From Klebsiella sp. WP3-W18-ESBL-02 (GTDB lineage Bacteria; Pseudomonadota; Gammaproteobacteria; Enterobacterales; Enterobacteriaceae): 64,000 nt of DNA. Below, piece after piece: positions 51,081-60,320 of the stretch. A program made the translations under genes and the position numbers. Under the pieces are notes generated by a model, which did not search any database, was not told where the DNA came from, and saw only the letters and a list, made by a program, of their open reading frames with translations. The stretch lies in assembly GCF_014168815.1 (NCBI RefSeq), contig NZ_AP021972.1, forward strand, positions 4,774,001 to 4,838,000. The letters run 5' to 3'. Position 1 is the first letter of the stretch, and each line of letters opens with the position of its first letter.

Positions 51081-51854
51081 TCAGTCGTAGTCGGCCCGAC
51101 ACATTGCCACCGTATCTTCAATCAGCCGACGCGCCACGGTGCCCGGCGGCGGTAAAAGCGGAAGGTCGTCATAGCGATACCAGTTGGCATTGAGCAGCTC
51201 TTTCGGGTCGATGACGATGTCGCCGCTGTCGTATTCCGCCATAAACGCCGTCATCAGCGACTGCGGGAACGGCCACGGCTGCGAGGTAATGTAGCGCAGG
51301 TTTTTCACCGTGATGCCGCTCTCTTCCATCACTTCACGCGCCACCGCCTGCTCTAAGGTTTCGCCCACTTCAACAAAACCGGCCAGCACGGTATGCACGC
51401 CGTTGCGATGGCGAACGTGCTGGGCCAGCAGAATGGAATCATCACGACGAATAGCAACAATAATGCAGGGGGCGATTTGCGGGTAGTAGCGTTCACGGCA
51501 GTGGCTGCACAGCATCGCCCATTCCGTTTTACTTGGGTGCATTGTGTGACCGCAATAGCCGCAGAATTTATGCGAGCGGTAAAACTCCGCCAGCTGCACG
51601 CCGCGCCCGGCCAGCTGGAACAGCCCAACGTCCTGATCGAGCACCTGGCGAACCGACCCCATATCATGACGGCGCGCCTGCTGAACCAGCCAGACCGGCT
51701 CCCCTTGCCATTCACCAATCCGCAGTGCGCGCTGACCCACAAGATCGAAATTTACCGCTTCGCCATATGGTAATTCGCCTGCCGGCAGCCATAATTTTTG
51801 TTCGTGACTAACGATCCACCAGCCGCGATCCGATTTTTCAATTATACGATCCAT
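51081..51854 (-). CDS. nudC: NAD-capped RNA hydrolase NudC
   Basis: NudC removes NAD caps from RNA 5' ends and also cleaves NADH. The 257 residues match E. coli: zinc ribbon CGYCG...CSHC (about residues 98-119), the Nudix box in GFVEVGETLEQAVAREVMEESG (about 159-180), and the NAD-selecting SQPWPFPQSLM motif. It is read leftward just upstream of hemE and divergent from rsd. Confidence 0.97.
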   Translation of the reverse strand: MDRIIEKSDRGWWIVSHEQKLWLPAGELPYGEAVNFDLVGQRALRIGEWQGEPVWLVQQARRHDMGSVRQVLDQDVGLFQLAGRGVQLAEFYRSHKFCGYCGHTMHPSKTEWAMLCSHCRERYYPQIAPCIIVAIRRDDSILLAQHVRHRNGVHTVLAGFVEVGETLEQAVAREVMEESGITVKNLRYITSQPWPFPQSLMTAFMAEYDSGDIVIDPKELLNANWYRYDDLPLLPPPGTVARRLIEDTVAMCRADYD

Positions 51855-51951
51855 ATCTCTTGCGCTACCTTTGCTTCACAGGCATGTTATTAACATAATA
51901 TTTACATATTGACGTGAGCAGATTTTCACTTACCGATGCGGGAGTCAACCT

Positions 51952-52437
51952 ATGTTAAACCAGTTAGAGAGCCTGACAGAGCGTGTAAAAGGACACCATA
52001 GACTGGTCGACCGCTGGCTGAATATTCGTAAGCACCTGCTCGTGGCTTACTACAATCTGGTTGGCCTTAAGCCTGGCAAAGAATCGTTCATGCGTCTTAA
52101 CGAGAAAGCGCTGGATGACTTTTGTCAGCGTCTGGTCGATTACCTTTCTGCCGGTCATTTCAGTATTTATGAACGCATTATCCATAAAATGGAAGGCGAG
52201 AGTCCGCTTTTAAACGCCGGAAAAATCTGGCCGCTGCTGGATGCTAACACCCAGCAAATTATGGACTACTACGATTCCACGCTGGAAAACGCCATCGACC
52301 AGGATAACGTTTATGCCTTCCAGCAGGCGCTGTCTGATATTGGCGAAGCGCTGGAGGCACGTTTTTTACTGGAAGATCAGCTCATCATGCTGACGTTTAA
52401 TGCGCTCGACGGGGGCGAAATGAAACGCCCGGCTTGA
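51952..52437 (+). CDS. rsd: Anti-sigma-70 factor Rsd
   Basis: Rsd binds region 4 of sigma-70 in stationary phase and also stimulates SpoT hydrolase. The 161-residue helical protein matches E. coli Rsd: MLNQLESLTERVKGHHRLVDRWLNIRKHLLVAYYNLVGLKPGKES, and YDSTLENAIDQDNVYAFQQALSDIGEALEARFLLEDQLI. The ribosome site is GGGAG. It is upstream of the thi riboswitch. Confidence 0.96.
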   Translation: MLNQLESLTERVKGHHRLVDRWLNIRKHLLVAYYNLVGLKPGKESFMRLNEKALDDFCQRLVDYLSAGHFSIYERIIHKMEGESPLLNAGKIWPLLDANTQQIMDYYDSTLENAIDQDNVYAFQQALSDIGEALEARFLLEDQLIMLTFNALDGGEMKRPA

Positions 52438-52491
52438 GATTTACTGCATTAACGAGTAGTTTACATTCATTACCTCTCATCTGAGGTTACT

Positions 52492-52589
52492 TCTTGTCGG
52501 AGTGCCCAGTGCGCAAGCACGGGCTGAGACCGTTAATTCGGGATCCGCGGAACCTGATCAGGTTAAGACCTGCGAAGGGAACAAGAGTC
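52492..52589 (+). ncRNA. TPP riboswitch (THI element) of thiCEFSGH
   Basis: The leader has the conserved thi-box parts: CTTGTCGGAGTGCCC, GGGCTGAGACC, ATCCGCGGAACCTGATCAGGTTAA and CCTGCGAAGGGAACAAG, with P1 arms CTTGT / ACAAG. Thiamine pyrophosphate binding represses thiC, in E. coli by blocking the ribosome site and promoting Rho termination. About 90 bases of expression platform separate it from thiC. Confidence 0.97.
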
Positions 52590-52678
52590 AATCTACAACC
52601 GTATCGCCCCTGGGCGATCGCCTCTCTTGCTTCATCCGTCGTCTGACAAGCCACGTCCTTACTTTTTTGGAATGAGCT

Positions 52679-54577
52679 ATGTCTGCCACTACTAAACCAT
52701 CACGCCGCGAACAGCGCGCGCAAGCCCAACACTTTATCGATACCCTGGAAGGGACCGCCTTCCCTAACTCAAAACGCATTTATATTACCGGTTCGCAGCC
52801 GGATATCCGCATTCCGATGCGCGAAATCCAGCTGAGCCCGACGCTGATTGGCGGCAGCAAAGACAACCCGCAATTTGAAGACAACGAAGCCGTGCCGGTG
52901 TACGACACCTCCGGGCCGTATGGCGATCCTGACGTGGCAATTAACGTCCAGCAGGGTCTGGCGAAACTGCGCCAGCCGTGGATTGCGGCGCGTAACGACA
53001 GCGAAGAATTAGACGACCGCAGCTCCGCTTACACCAAAGAGCGCCTGGCCGACGATGGCCTGGACGAGCTGCGTTTCAGCGGCCTGCTGACGCCAAAGCG
53101 CGCCAAAGCCGGTAAGCGCGCGACCCAGCTGCACTACGCCCGTCAGGGGATCGTCACGCCGGAGATGGAGTTTATCGCCATCCGTGAAAATATGGGCCGC
53201 GAGCGTATTCGTAGTGAAGTGCTGCGCCACCAGCATCCGGGGATGAACTTTGGCGCGCGTCTGCCGGAAAATATCACCCCGGAATTCGTGCGTGATGAAG
53301 TCGCTGCGGGCCGGGCGATTATTCCCGCCAACATCAACCACCCGGAATCCGAGCCGATGATCATCGGCCGCAACTTCCTGGTGAAGGTGAATGCCAACAT
53401 CGGTAACTCGGCGGTCACTTCCTCTATCGAAGAAGAGGTCGAAAAACTGGTGTGGTCGACCCGCTGGGGCGCAGATACGGTGATGGACCTCTCCACCGGT
53501 CGCTATATTCACGAAACCCGCGAGTGGATCCTGCGTAACAGCCCGGTGCCGATCGGCACCGTACCGATCTACCAGGCGCTGGAGAAGGTCAATGGGATCG
53601 CCGAAGATCTCACCTGGGAAGCGTTCCGCGATACGTTGCTGGAACAGGCCGAACAGGGCGTGGACTACTTCACTATCCATGCGGGCGTACTGCTGCGCTA
53701 CGTGCCGATGACCGCTAAACGCCTGACCGGAATTGTCTCGCGCGGCGGTTCAATTATGGCGAAATGGTGCCTCTCGCATCACAAAGAAAACTTCCTGTTT
53801 GAACATTTCCGCGAAATTTGTGAAATCTGCGCCGCCTACGACGTCTCGCTCTCTCTCGGTGACGGCCTGCGCCCGGGTTCGATTCAGGATGCCAACGACG
53901 AAGCGCAGTTCTCCGAACTGCATACGCTGGGCGAGCTGACCAAAATCGCCTGGGAATACGACGTGCAGGTGATGATTGAAGGCCCAGGGCATGTGCCGAT
54001 GCATATGATCCAGCGCAACATGACCGAAGAGCTGGAGAGCTGCCACGAAGCGCCGTTCTACACCTTAGGGCCGTTGACGACAGATATCGCGCCGGGCTAT
54101 GACCACTTCACCTCCGGCATTGGCGCGGCGATGATCGGCTGGTTTGGCTGCGCGATGCTGTGCTACGTGACGCCAAAAGAGCACCTCGGCCTGCCGAACA
54201 AAGAAGACGTGAAGCAAGGGCTGATTACCTACAAGATTGCCGCCCACGCCGCCGACCTGGCGAAGGGGCACCCGGGTGCGCAGATCCGCGACAACGCGAT
54301 GTCGAAAGCGCGCTTCGAATTCCGCTGGGAAGACCAGTTTAACCTCGCGCTCGACCCGTTCACTGCCCGCGCTTATCACGATGAAACCCTGCCGCAGGAG
54401 TCCGGCAAAGTCGCCCATTTCTGCTCGATGTGCGGGCCGAAGTTCTGCTCAATGAAAATCAGCCAGGAAGTACGCGACTACGCCGCCGCGCAGACTATTG
54501 AAGTGGGAATGGCAGATATGTCGGAGAACTTCCGCGCCAAAGGCGGTGAAATCTACCTCAAAAAAGAGGAGGCATAA
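52679..54577 (+). CDS. thiC: Phosphomethylpyrimidine synthase ThiC
   Basis: ThiC is a radical SAM enzyme that rearranges aminoimidazole ribotide to the thiamine pyrimidine (HMP-P). The 632 residues match E. coli. The C-terminal CSMCGPKFCSM motif (CX2CX4C) binds the [4Fe-4S] cluster. GNSAVTSSIEEEVEKLVWSTRWGADTVMDLSTG, the active-site core, is intact. It is the first gene of the thi operon under the TPP riboswitch, and its TAA overlaps the thiE ATG by one base. Confidence 0.98.
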   Translation: MSATTKPSRREQRAQAQHFIDTLEGTAFPNSKRIYITGSQPDIRIPMREIQLSPTLIGGSKDNPQFEDNEAVPVYDTSGPYGDPDVAINVQQGLAKLRQPWIAARNDSEELDDRSSAYTKERLADDGLDELRFSGLLTPKRAKAGKRATQLHYARQGIVTPEMEFIAIRENMGRERIRSEVLRHQHPGMNFGARLPENITPEFVRDEVAAGRAIIPANINHPESEPMIIGRNFLVKVNANIGNSAVTSSIEEEVEKLVWSTRWGADTVMDLSTGRYIHETREWILRNSPVPIGTVPIYQALEKVNGIAEDLTWEAFRDTLLEQAEQGVDYFTIHAGVLLRYVPMTAKRLTGIVSRGGSIMAKWCLSHHKENFLFEHFREICEICAAYDVSLSLGDGLRPGSIQDANDEAQFSELHTLGELTKIAWEYDVQVMIEGPGHVPMHMIQRNMTEELESCHEAPFYTLGPLTTDIAPGYDHFTSGIGAAMIGWFGCAMLCYVTPKEHLGLPNKEDVKQGLITYKIAAHAADLAKGHPGAQIRDNAMSKARFEFRWEDQFNLALDPFTARAYHDETLPQESGKVAHFCSMCGPKFCSMKISQEVRDYAAAQTIEVGMADMSENFRAKGGEIYLKKEEA

Positions 54578-55212
54578 TGTACCAGCCTGATTTCCCGACC
54601 GTGCCGTTCCGCCTCGGGCTTTACCCGGTGGTGGAGAGCGTGGCGTGGATTGAACGCCTGCTGCAGGCGGGCGTGCGCACGATCCAACTGCGCATTAAAG
54701 ATAAGCGTGATGAAGAGGTCGAAGCCGACGTCATGGCCGCCATTGAACTGGGGCGTCGCTATGACGCCCGTCTGTTTATCAACGACTACTGGCGGCTGGC
54801 GATTAAGCACAACGCTTACGGCGTGCATCTGGGCCAGGAAGATCTTGAAACCACCGATCTGACGGCGATTCAGGCGGCGGGGCTGCGCCTGGGTGTCTCC
54901 ACTCACGATGATATGGAGATCGACGTCGCGCTGGCGGCTAAGCCTTCTTATATCGCACTCGGCCACGTCTTCCCCACGCAAACCAAGCAGATGCCTTCCG
55001 CCCCGCAGGGGCTGACGCAGCTGGCAAGCCATATTAACCGACTGGCAGATTACCCGACCGTCGCCATTGGCGGCATCAGCCTGGAACGTGCGCCCGCAGT
55101 GCTGGCAACCGGCGTCGGCAGCATTGCCGTGGTCAGCGCCATTACCCAGGCGGCTGACTGGCAGGCAGCCACAGCGCAGCTGCTCGACATAGCGGGAGTC
55201 GGCGATGAATGA
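54577..55212 (+). CDS. thiE: Thiamine phosphate synthase
   Basis: ThiE couples HMP-PP and the thiazole phosphate to thiamine phosphate. The 211-residue TIM barrel shows QLRIKDKRDEEVEADV, RLFINDYWRLAIKHNAYGVHLGQEDL, LGVSTHDDMEI, YIALGHVFPTQTKQMP and VAIGGISLERAPAVLATGVGSIAVVSAI, all family blocks. Its 3' end overlaps thiF by eight bases. Confidence 0.97.
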   Translation: MYQPDFPTVPFRLGLYPVVESVAWIERLLQAGVRTIQLRIKDKRDEEVEADVMAAIELGRRYDARLFINDYWRLAIKHNAYGVHLGQEDLETTDLTAIQAAGLRLGVSTHDDMEIDVALAAKPSYIALGHVFPTQTKQMPSAPQGLTQLASHINRLADYPTVAIGGISLERAPAVLATGVGSIAVVSAITQAADWQAATAQLLDIAGVGDE

Positions 55213-55963
55213 CCGCGACTTTATGCGTTACAGCCGGCAGATCCTGCTCGGCGATATCGCTATTGAGGGCCAACAAAAGCTGCTCGACAGCCATGTACTG
55301 ATTGTCGGTCTGGGCGGATTAGGCTCGCCTGCCGCGCTGTATCTGGCGGGAGCGGGCGTCGGCACGCTGACGCTGGCGGACGATGACGACGTTCATCTGA
55401 GCAATCTGCAACGGCAAATATTGTTCACCACCGACGACATTGCTCGCCCGAAAGCGCTGGCGGCGGAACGCCATCTGGCGCGTCTTAACCCGGACAGCGA
55501 GCTGGTCGTCCTTGAGCAGCGGCTGACGGGCGATGCGCTGCGGCACGCTGTCGAGCGGGCCGACGTGGTGCTCGACTGTACCGACAACATGGCCACGCGT
55601 CAGGAAATTAACGCCGCCTGCGTGTCGCTGAATACGCCTTTGGTGACCGCCAGCGCCGTCGGTTTCGGCGGCCAGTTGATGGTGCTCACGCCACCGTGGG
55701 AACAAGGTTGTTACCGCTGCCTGTGGCCGGATGATGTCGAACCTGAGCGCAACTGCCGTACCGCCGGTATCGTCGGCCCGGTTGTCGGCGTGATGGGCAC
55801 CTTGCAGGCGCTGGAAGCCATCAAACTGCTTAGCGGCATTGCGACGCCCAGCGGCGAGTTACGCCTGTTTGACGGTAAAACCAGCCAGTGGCGCAGCCTT
55901 GCGCTGCGTCGGGCCAATGGCTGCCCGGTATGCGGAGGGCAACATGCAGATTCAGTTCAATGA
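55205..55963 (+). CDS. thiF: ThiS adenylyltransferase ThiF
   Basis: ThiF adenylates the C-terminal glycine of ThiS, an E1-like step that prepares sulfur transfer. The 252 residues have the nucleotide loop VLIVGLGGLGSPAALYLAGAGVG, LADDDDVHLSNLQRQILFTTDDIARPKA, DVVLDCTDN, and zinc cysteines in CYRCLWPD and CPVCGG. The catalytic cysteine region ERNCRTAGIVGPV is intact. It overlaps thiS by 20 bases. Confidence 0.97.
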   Translation: MNDRDFMRYSRQILLGDIAIEGQQKLLDSHVLIVGLGGLGSPAALYLAGAGVGTLTLADDDDVHLSNLQRQILFTTDDIARPKALAAERHLARLNPDSELVVLEQRLTGDALRHAVERADVVLDCTDNMATRQEINAACVSLNTPLVTASAVGFGGQLMVLTPPWEQGCYRCLWPDDVEPERNCRTAGIVGPVVGVMGTLQALEAIKLLSGIATPSGELRLFDGKTSQWRSLALRRANGCPVCGGQHADSVQ

Positions 55964-56144
55964 TGAGCCGATGCAGTGCGCCGAGGGACAAACCGTCAGC
56001 GGGCTGCTCACCGAGCTTAATCAGCTCAAACCGGGCGCGGCGCTGGCGCTCAATCAGCAGATCCTGCCGCGCGAGCAGTGGCAGCAGCACATCGTGCAGG
56101 AAGGCGACCAGATCCTGCTTTTTCAGGTTATTGCAGGGGGTTGA
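55944..56144 (+). CDS. thiS: Sulfur carrier protein ThiS
   Basis: ThiS is a 66-residue ubiquitin-fold sulfur carrier that supplies sulfur to the thiazole ring as a thiocarboxylate on its C-terminal Gly-Gly. The sequence begins MQIQFNDEPMQCAEGQTV and ends FQVIAGG. The start is inside the end of thiF, after GGAGGGC. It is followed directly by thiG. Confidence 0.96.
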   Translation: MQIQFNDEPMQCAEGQTVSGLLTELNQLKPGAALALNQQILPREQWQQHIVQEGDQILLFQVIAGG

Positions 56145-56145
56145 T

Positions 56146-56916
56146 ATGTTACGTATTGCCGACAAAACGTTTGATTCACATCTGTTCACCGGTACCGGAA
56201 AATTTGCCTCATCGCAGCTGATGGTCGAGGCGATTCGCGCCTCCGGCAGCCAGCTGGTGACGCTGGCGATGAAGCGCGTGGATTTGCGCCAGCATAACGA
56301 TGCCATTCTGGCCCCGCTTATCGACGCGGGCGTGACGCTGCTGCCTAACACCTCCGGAGCGAAAACCGCTGAAGAGGCGATTTTCGCCGCCCAACTGGCG
56401 CGTGAAGCGCTGGGCACAAACTGGCTGAAATTAGAAATCCACCCGGATGCCCGCTGGCTATTGCCGGATCCGATTGAAACGCTAAAAGCTGCCGAAGCGC
56501 TGGTGAAACAGGGCTTTGTGGTGCTGCCCTACTGCGGCGCGGATCCGGTACTGTGCAAGCGGCTGGAAGACGTGGGCTGCGCGGCGGTGATGCCGCTCGG
56601 CGCGCCTATCGGCTCCAACCAGGGGCTGGAAACCAAAGCGATGCTGGAGATTATTATCCAACAGGCGACCGTGCCGGTGGTCGTTGATGCAGGCATCGGC
56701 GTCCCCAGCCACGCCACGCAGGCGCTGGAAATGGGCGCCGACGCGGTGCTGGTCAACACGGCGATTGCCGTGGCGGACGATCCGGTGATGATGGCCACCG
56801 CTTTCCGTCTGGCGGTTGAAGCGGGCCTTCTGGCGCGCCAGGCCGTCCCCGGCAGCAAAAGCTCGCTCGCGCAGGCCACCAGCCCGTTGACGGGATTTCT
56901 GGAGGCACTGGCATGA
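56146..56916 (+). CDS. thiG: Thiazole synthase ThiG
   Basis: ThiG forms the thiazole phosphate from deoxyxylulose phosphate, ThiS thiocarboxylate and dehydroglycine. The 256 residues match E. coli. They include the Schiff-base Lys region LVTLAMKRVD, WLKLEIHPDARWLLPDP, VLPYCGADPVLCKRLEDVGCAAVMPLGAPIGSNQGL and DAGIGVPSHATQALEMGADAVLVNTAIA. It starts one base after the thiS stop codon; thiH overlaps its end by four bases. Confidence 0.97.
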   Translation: MLRIADKTFDSHLFTGTGKFASSQLMVEAIRASGSQLVTLAMKRVDLRQHNDAILAPLIDAGVTLLPNTSGAKTAEEAIFAAQLAREALGTNWLKLEIHPDARWLLPDPIETLKAAEALVKQGFVVLPYCGADPVLCKRLEDVGCAAVMPLGAPIGSNQGLETKAMLEIIIQQATVPVVVDAGIGVPSHATQALEMGADAVLVNTAIAVADDPVMMATAFRLAVEAGLLARQAVPGSKSSLAQATSPLTGFLEALA

Positions 56917-58043
56917 ATACCTTCACCGACCGCTGGCGACAGCTGGAGTGGGACGACATCCGCCTGCGTATCAACGGGAAAACCGCCGCTGACGTGGAAC
57001 GCGCCCTCAACGCTTCGCAGCTTAGCCGCGATGATTTGATGGCGCTGCTCTCGCCTGCCGCCGCCGACTATCTGGAGCCGCTGGCACAGCGGGCGCAGAA
57101 GCTCACCCGTCAGCGCTTTGGCAACACCGTGAGCTTTTACGTTCCGCTGTATCTCTCAAATCTCTGCGCCAACGACTGCACCTACTGCGGTTTCTCAATG
57201 AGCAACCGTATCAAGCGTAAAACGCTGGATAACGCAGAAATTGCTCGGGAGTGCACGGCCATCCGTGAGCTGGGTTTTGAGCATCTGCTGCTGGTCACCG
57301 GTGAACATCAGGCAAAAGTCGGGATGGACTATTTTCGCCGCCACCTTCCGGCTATTCGCCGACAGTTTGCGTCACTGCACATGGAAGTTCAGCCGCTGGC
57401 GACCGAGGAATACGCCGAGCTGAAGGCGCTGGGGCTGGATGGCGTGATGGTTTATCAGGAGACCTATCACGAAGGAATGTACGCTCAGCATCACCTGAAA
57501 GGCAAAAAGCAGGACTTTTTCTGGCGTCTCGATACGCCGGACCGTTTGGGCCAGGCAGGCATGGATAAAATTGGCCTCGGTGCGCTGATAGGCCTGTCTG
57601 ACAGCTGGCGGGTCGACTGTTTTATGGTCGCCGAGCACCTGATGTGGCTTCAGCAGCGCTACTGGAAAAGCCGCTATTCAATCTCCTTCCCGCGTCTGCG
57701 GCCCTGCGCGGGCGGCATCGAGCCGGCATCGCTGATGGATGAACGGCAGCTGGTACAGACGATTTGCGCCTTTCGTCTGTTCTCACCGGATACCGAACTA
57801 TCGCTGTCCACCCGCGAGTCTCCCTGGTTCCGTGACCGCGTGATCCCGCTAGCCATCAATAACGTCAGCGCCTTTTCCAAAACCCAGCCCGGCGGCTACG
57901 CCGACGATCGCCCGGAACTGGAACAGTTCTCGCCGCACGATGCCAGAACCCCTGCCGAAGTCGCCAACGCGTTAACCGCGCGCGGGCTACAGCCGGTATG
58001 GAAAGACTGGGACAGTTGGCTCGGACGAAGCGCACCGCGCTAA
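56913..58043 (+). CDS. thiH: 2-iminoacetate (dehydroglycine) synthase ThiH
   Basis: ThiH is a radical SAM tyrosine lyase that supplies dehydroglycine to ThiG, with p-cresol as by-product. The 376 residues have the cluster motif CANDCTYCGFS (CX3CX2C, about residues 85-92), then FEHLLLVTGEHQAKVGMDYF, MVYQETYHEGMYAQHH and FPRLRPCAGG. It is the last gene of thiCEFSGH. A GC hairpin without a good T tail (near 58062-58090) follows. Confidence 0.97.
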   Translation: MNTFTDRWRQLEWDDIRLRINGKTAADVERALNASQLSRDDLMALLSPAAADYLEPLAQRAQKLTRQRFGNTVSFYVPLYLSNLCANDCTYCGFSMSNRIKRKTLDNAEIARECTAIRELGFEHLLLVTGEHQAKVGMDYFRRHLPAIRRQFASLHMEVQPLATEEYAELKALGLDGVMVYQETYHEGMYAQHHLKGKKQDFFWRLDTPDRLGQAGMDKIGLGALIGLSDSWRVDCFMVAEHLMWLQQRYWKSRYSISFPRLRPCAGGIEPASLMDERQLVQTICAFRLFSPDTELSLSTRESPWFRDRVIPLAINNVSAFSKTQPGGYADDRPELEQFSPHDARTPAEVANALTARGLQPVWKDWDSWLGRSAPR

Positions 58044-58140
58044 AAGTGAGCTACACTGATTCAGGGCGACGTGCTTCAAGCGCCGCCCTTCACCCAATCC
58101 TAACAAACGAATATTTCATAAAAAACGGTATTTACTAGCA

Positions 58141-58166
58141 ATTTAATCTATACATATAGATTAAAT
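58141..58166. promoter_or_regulatory. Perfect 26-base palindrome upstream of the diguanylate cyclase gene
   Basis: ATTTAATCTATA and TATAGATTAAAT form a perfect 12+12 inverted repeat with a 2-base spacer. It lies in AT-rich DNA about 110 bases before the gene. It could be an operator for an unidentified regulator. It has no GC stem, so it is not a normal terminator. Confidence 0.55.
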
Positions 58167-58274
58167 ACTCATGTTTACATCGATAAAGTATAATTATTGA
58201 GTCATAAATATGTGTATACGATTGCGGTACCTGCTCTCTCTGGTTTTCTGCAATTCACTCCGGGAATGGAAACC

Positions 58275-59819
58275 ATGATGAGTTCTCACAGCAGGCGGCT
58301 GTCGTTTACAGCGCCTATTTTTATCAGTTTTGCCGGCATTATCCTGTGCTTTGTGATTATTGCCACGCTGGTCACTATCATTCAACGCAATGATATTATT
58401 CGTGATTATCACAGTATTAACCGCAATTTCACCCATAACCTTGCGGTCAATTACACGGAATCCATTCTGCATGAAAACGATTATATTCTGGGGCGTGCGA
58501 CAACCTTTTTAGCCCGTAATGATGAGCTGAACAGACTCGTCAATATCGACCCCGAGCAAGGGCTGCAATCCATGATGCAGCTGCTGTCCATGATGCCCAC
58601 CGTCTCTTCGCTGTCGATCGCCGATACGCAAGGCCATTACCTGCGCGCACCGCAGGCGATTGAGCGCCCGAATGCGCCGGTTTTTGATGCCTCAACCCGC
58701 CCGTGGTTCGTGCATCAGGGCGATGTCGGGATCTTCAGCCGCTATACCCAGCCCTACACCGATTTCTTCACGCAGCAACAGACCGTGACGCTGGCAAAAC
58801 CGGTTATTTCGACCGACGGCAAACTAAAAGGCACGCTGGCGTTCCACTTTGATCTCACCGCCATGAGCCATACGCTGCGGCAGATGCGCTCGCCGGTGCA
58901 AGGCGAGTTCTTCATCGTCAACCGCCAGGGACAGGCGCTGCTGCATCCGGACAGCGGCAAGCTGTTCCAGACGGTCGTGTCTGAACAACTGCTTAACGGC
59001 ATGACCGCTGGCGAAGGAGAAGTGTTCGATAAACCCAGCCGTACCTGGTATTACTACTATTCCTTCACCAACCCTGACTGGTTTGTGATCTATAAAGTTT
59101 CCGGCCATACCCTCAGCATGCTGGCGCAGCATGAAAGTATCATCATCTCGTGGGGCTTCGCGCTGGCAGGTCTGATTATCATTACCTTCGGCCTGTACCT
59201 GCGGCACGCCTCACGCGGCATCCTGATGAATATCATTAACGCCATCAAGACAGGTGATACCCAACGAGCGCCGGGCCTGGAGGTGATGCTGCATAAAGCG
59301 ATTGAGACGAATAAAGCGCGCGAGCGGGCCTACGTGCGCCAGGCGACCGTCGACTCGCTGACCGGCTGTAAGAACCGCTGGGCCTTCGATACCGACATCG
59401 CTAAGCTGATGAACGAGCGACAGTCGTTCGCACTCGCGCTGGTCGATATCGATAACTTCAAATCCATTAACGATACCTGGGGTCATCTGAGCGGGGATAT
59501 TGTCCTGCGCAGCGTTGCCCGTGAAGGGATCGCTATCCTGCAGGCGCATGGTCTATCGTTGTATCGCTACGGTGGCGAAGAGTTTGCGGTTATTTTCACC
59601 GCCGAACACGTTGCCGAAGCCGCCGCCCTGCTGGAGCTATGGCGGTTGAACGTGGCTAACCGGTCATGGCGTGAAGAAGGCCTGCATGTCACCTTCAGCG
59701 CCGGGCTGGGCGAATGGCATATGGAGACGTTGGATCACCTGGTCTCGAGCGTTGACGAAGCGCTTTATCGCGCCAAACGCCAGGGGAAAAATCGCATCGA
59801 ACGTACCTCAACCTCCTGA
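58275..59819 (+). CDS. Membrane-bound diguanylate cyclase with periplasmic sensor (dCache-GGDEF)
   Basis: The 514-residue protein would make cyclic di-GMP from GTP. A first membrane helix (FTAPIFISFAGIILCFVIIATLV, about residues 10-33) leads into a periplasmic double-Cache-type sensor (about 34-275; DASTRPWFVHQGDVGIFSRYTQPYTD, GTLAFHFDLTAM). A second helix (about 295-315) and a GGDEF domain (about 360-510) follow. DSLTGCKNRWAFD opens the catalytic domain and YGGEEF is the active-site loop. The RxxD inhibition site normally nine residues before GG is missing (AHGL). Two adjacent ATG codons at 58275/58278 are favoured over ATG 58266; a TTG-started frame from 58197 is rejected. It replaces yjaZ of K-12 beside thiH. 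Confidence 0.9.
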   Translation: MMSSHSRRLSFTAPIFISFAGIILCFVIIATLVTIIQRNDIIRDYHSINRNFTHNLAVNYTESILHENDYILGRATTFLARNDELNRLVNIDPEQGLQSMMQLLSMMPTVSSLSIADTQGHYLRAPQAIERPNAPVFDASTRPWFVHQGDVGIFSRYTQPYTDFFTQQQTVTLAKPVISTDGKLKGTLAFHFDLTAMSHTLRQMRSPVQGEFFIVNRQGQALLHPDSGKLFQTVVSEQLLNGMTAGEGEVFDKPSRTWYYYYSFTNPDWFVIYKVSGHTLSMLAQHESIIISWGFALAGLIIITFGLYLRHASRGILMNIINAIKTGDTQRAPGLEVMLHKAIETNKARERAYVRQATVDSLTGCKNRWAFDTDIAKLMNERQSFALALVDIDNFKSINDTWGHLSGDIVLRSVAREGIAILQAHGLSLYRYGGEEFAVIFTAEHVAEAAALLELWRLNVANRSWREEGLHVTFSAGLGEWHMETLDHLVSSVDEALYRAKRQGKNRIERTSTS

Positions 59820-59841
59820 CTTTCCCCCTCGATAACGAAAG

Positions 59842-59863
59842 ACCCGCGCTACGGGTTTTTTTG
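59842..59863 (+). terminator. Rho-independent terminator after the diguanylate cyclase gene
   Basis: ACCCG-CGCTA-CGGGT is followed by seven T, about 22 bases after the stop codon. Confidence 0.8.
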
Positions 59864-60007
59864 TCTTTGCGCCACGCTAAAAAATGTAACCGGTTTCAGA
59901 CTTTTGCGACAATCTTTGTGATGCCTTACACACAATCGCTGCAAAGCGGTTGTTGATCGTTTCAGCTCGCGATAAACATGGTTAATCACGGGTCATGAGG
60001 GAGCATT

Positions 60008-60313
60008 ATGAAGAATATCGTTTTATGCTGCGCTGCAGGTATGTCCACCAGCATGCTGGTTCAACGCATGAAGGACGCAGCTCAGAAAAAAGGGGTTGAA
60101 GTCTCAATTAAAGCCGTACCGGTGGCCGAATTCAAAGCGAATATCAACGAGGCAGACATCGTTCTGCTCGGCCCACAGGTCAAGTATGAGCAGGCTAAGC
60201 TACAGGCGCTGGCCGACCCGCTGGGCAAGAAAGTCGCGGTCATCGATATGATGGATTACGGCATGATGAAAGGCGATGTCGTGCTTGAGAAAGCCCTTAA
60301 GTTAATGGAGTGA
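60008..60313 (+). CDS. PTS lactose/cellobiose-type IIB component
   Basis: A 101-residue phosphocarrier of the lactose/N,N'-diacetylchitobiose PTS family. The active cysteine lies in VLCCAAGMSTSMLVQRM (Cys8 aligns with the ChbB phosphocysteine). The conserved DIVLLGPQVKYEQAKLQ follows. It starts at ATG with GAGGGAG. The IIA gene begins 7 bases after its stop, but no IIC permease gene adjoins. It must therefore serve a distant permease or act in regulation. The sugar is not deducible. Confidence 0.9.
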   Translation: MKNIVLCCAAGMSTSMLVQRMKDAAQKKGVEVSIKAVPVAEFKANINEADIVLLGPQVKYEQAKLQALADPLGKKVAVIDMMDYGMMKGDVVLEKALKLME

Positions 60314-60320
60314 GGAAGAC

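Noticed and set aside
58197..58274. TTG-started N-terminal extension of the diguanylate cyclase
   Set aside because: No ribosome site. The added residues precede a normal membrane-anchor start and the region is AT-rich promoter DNA.
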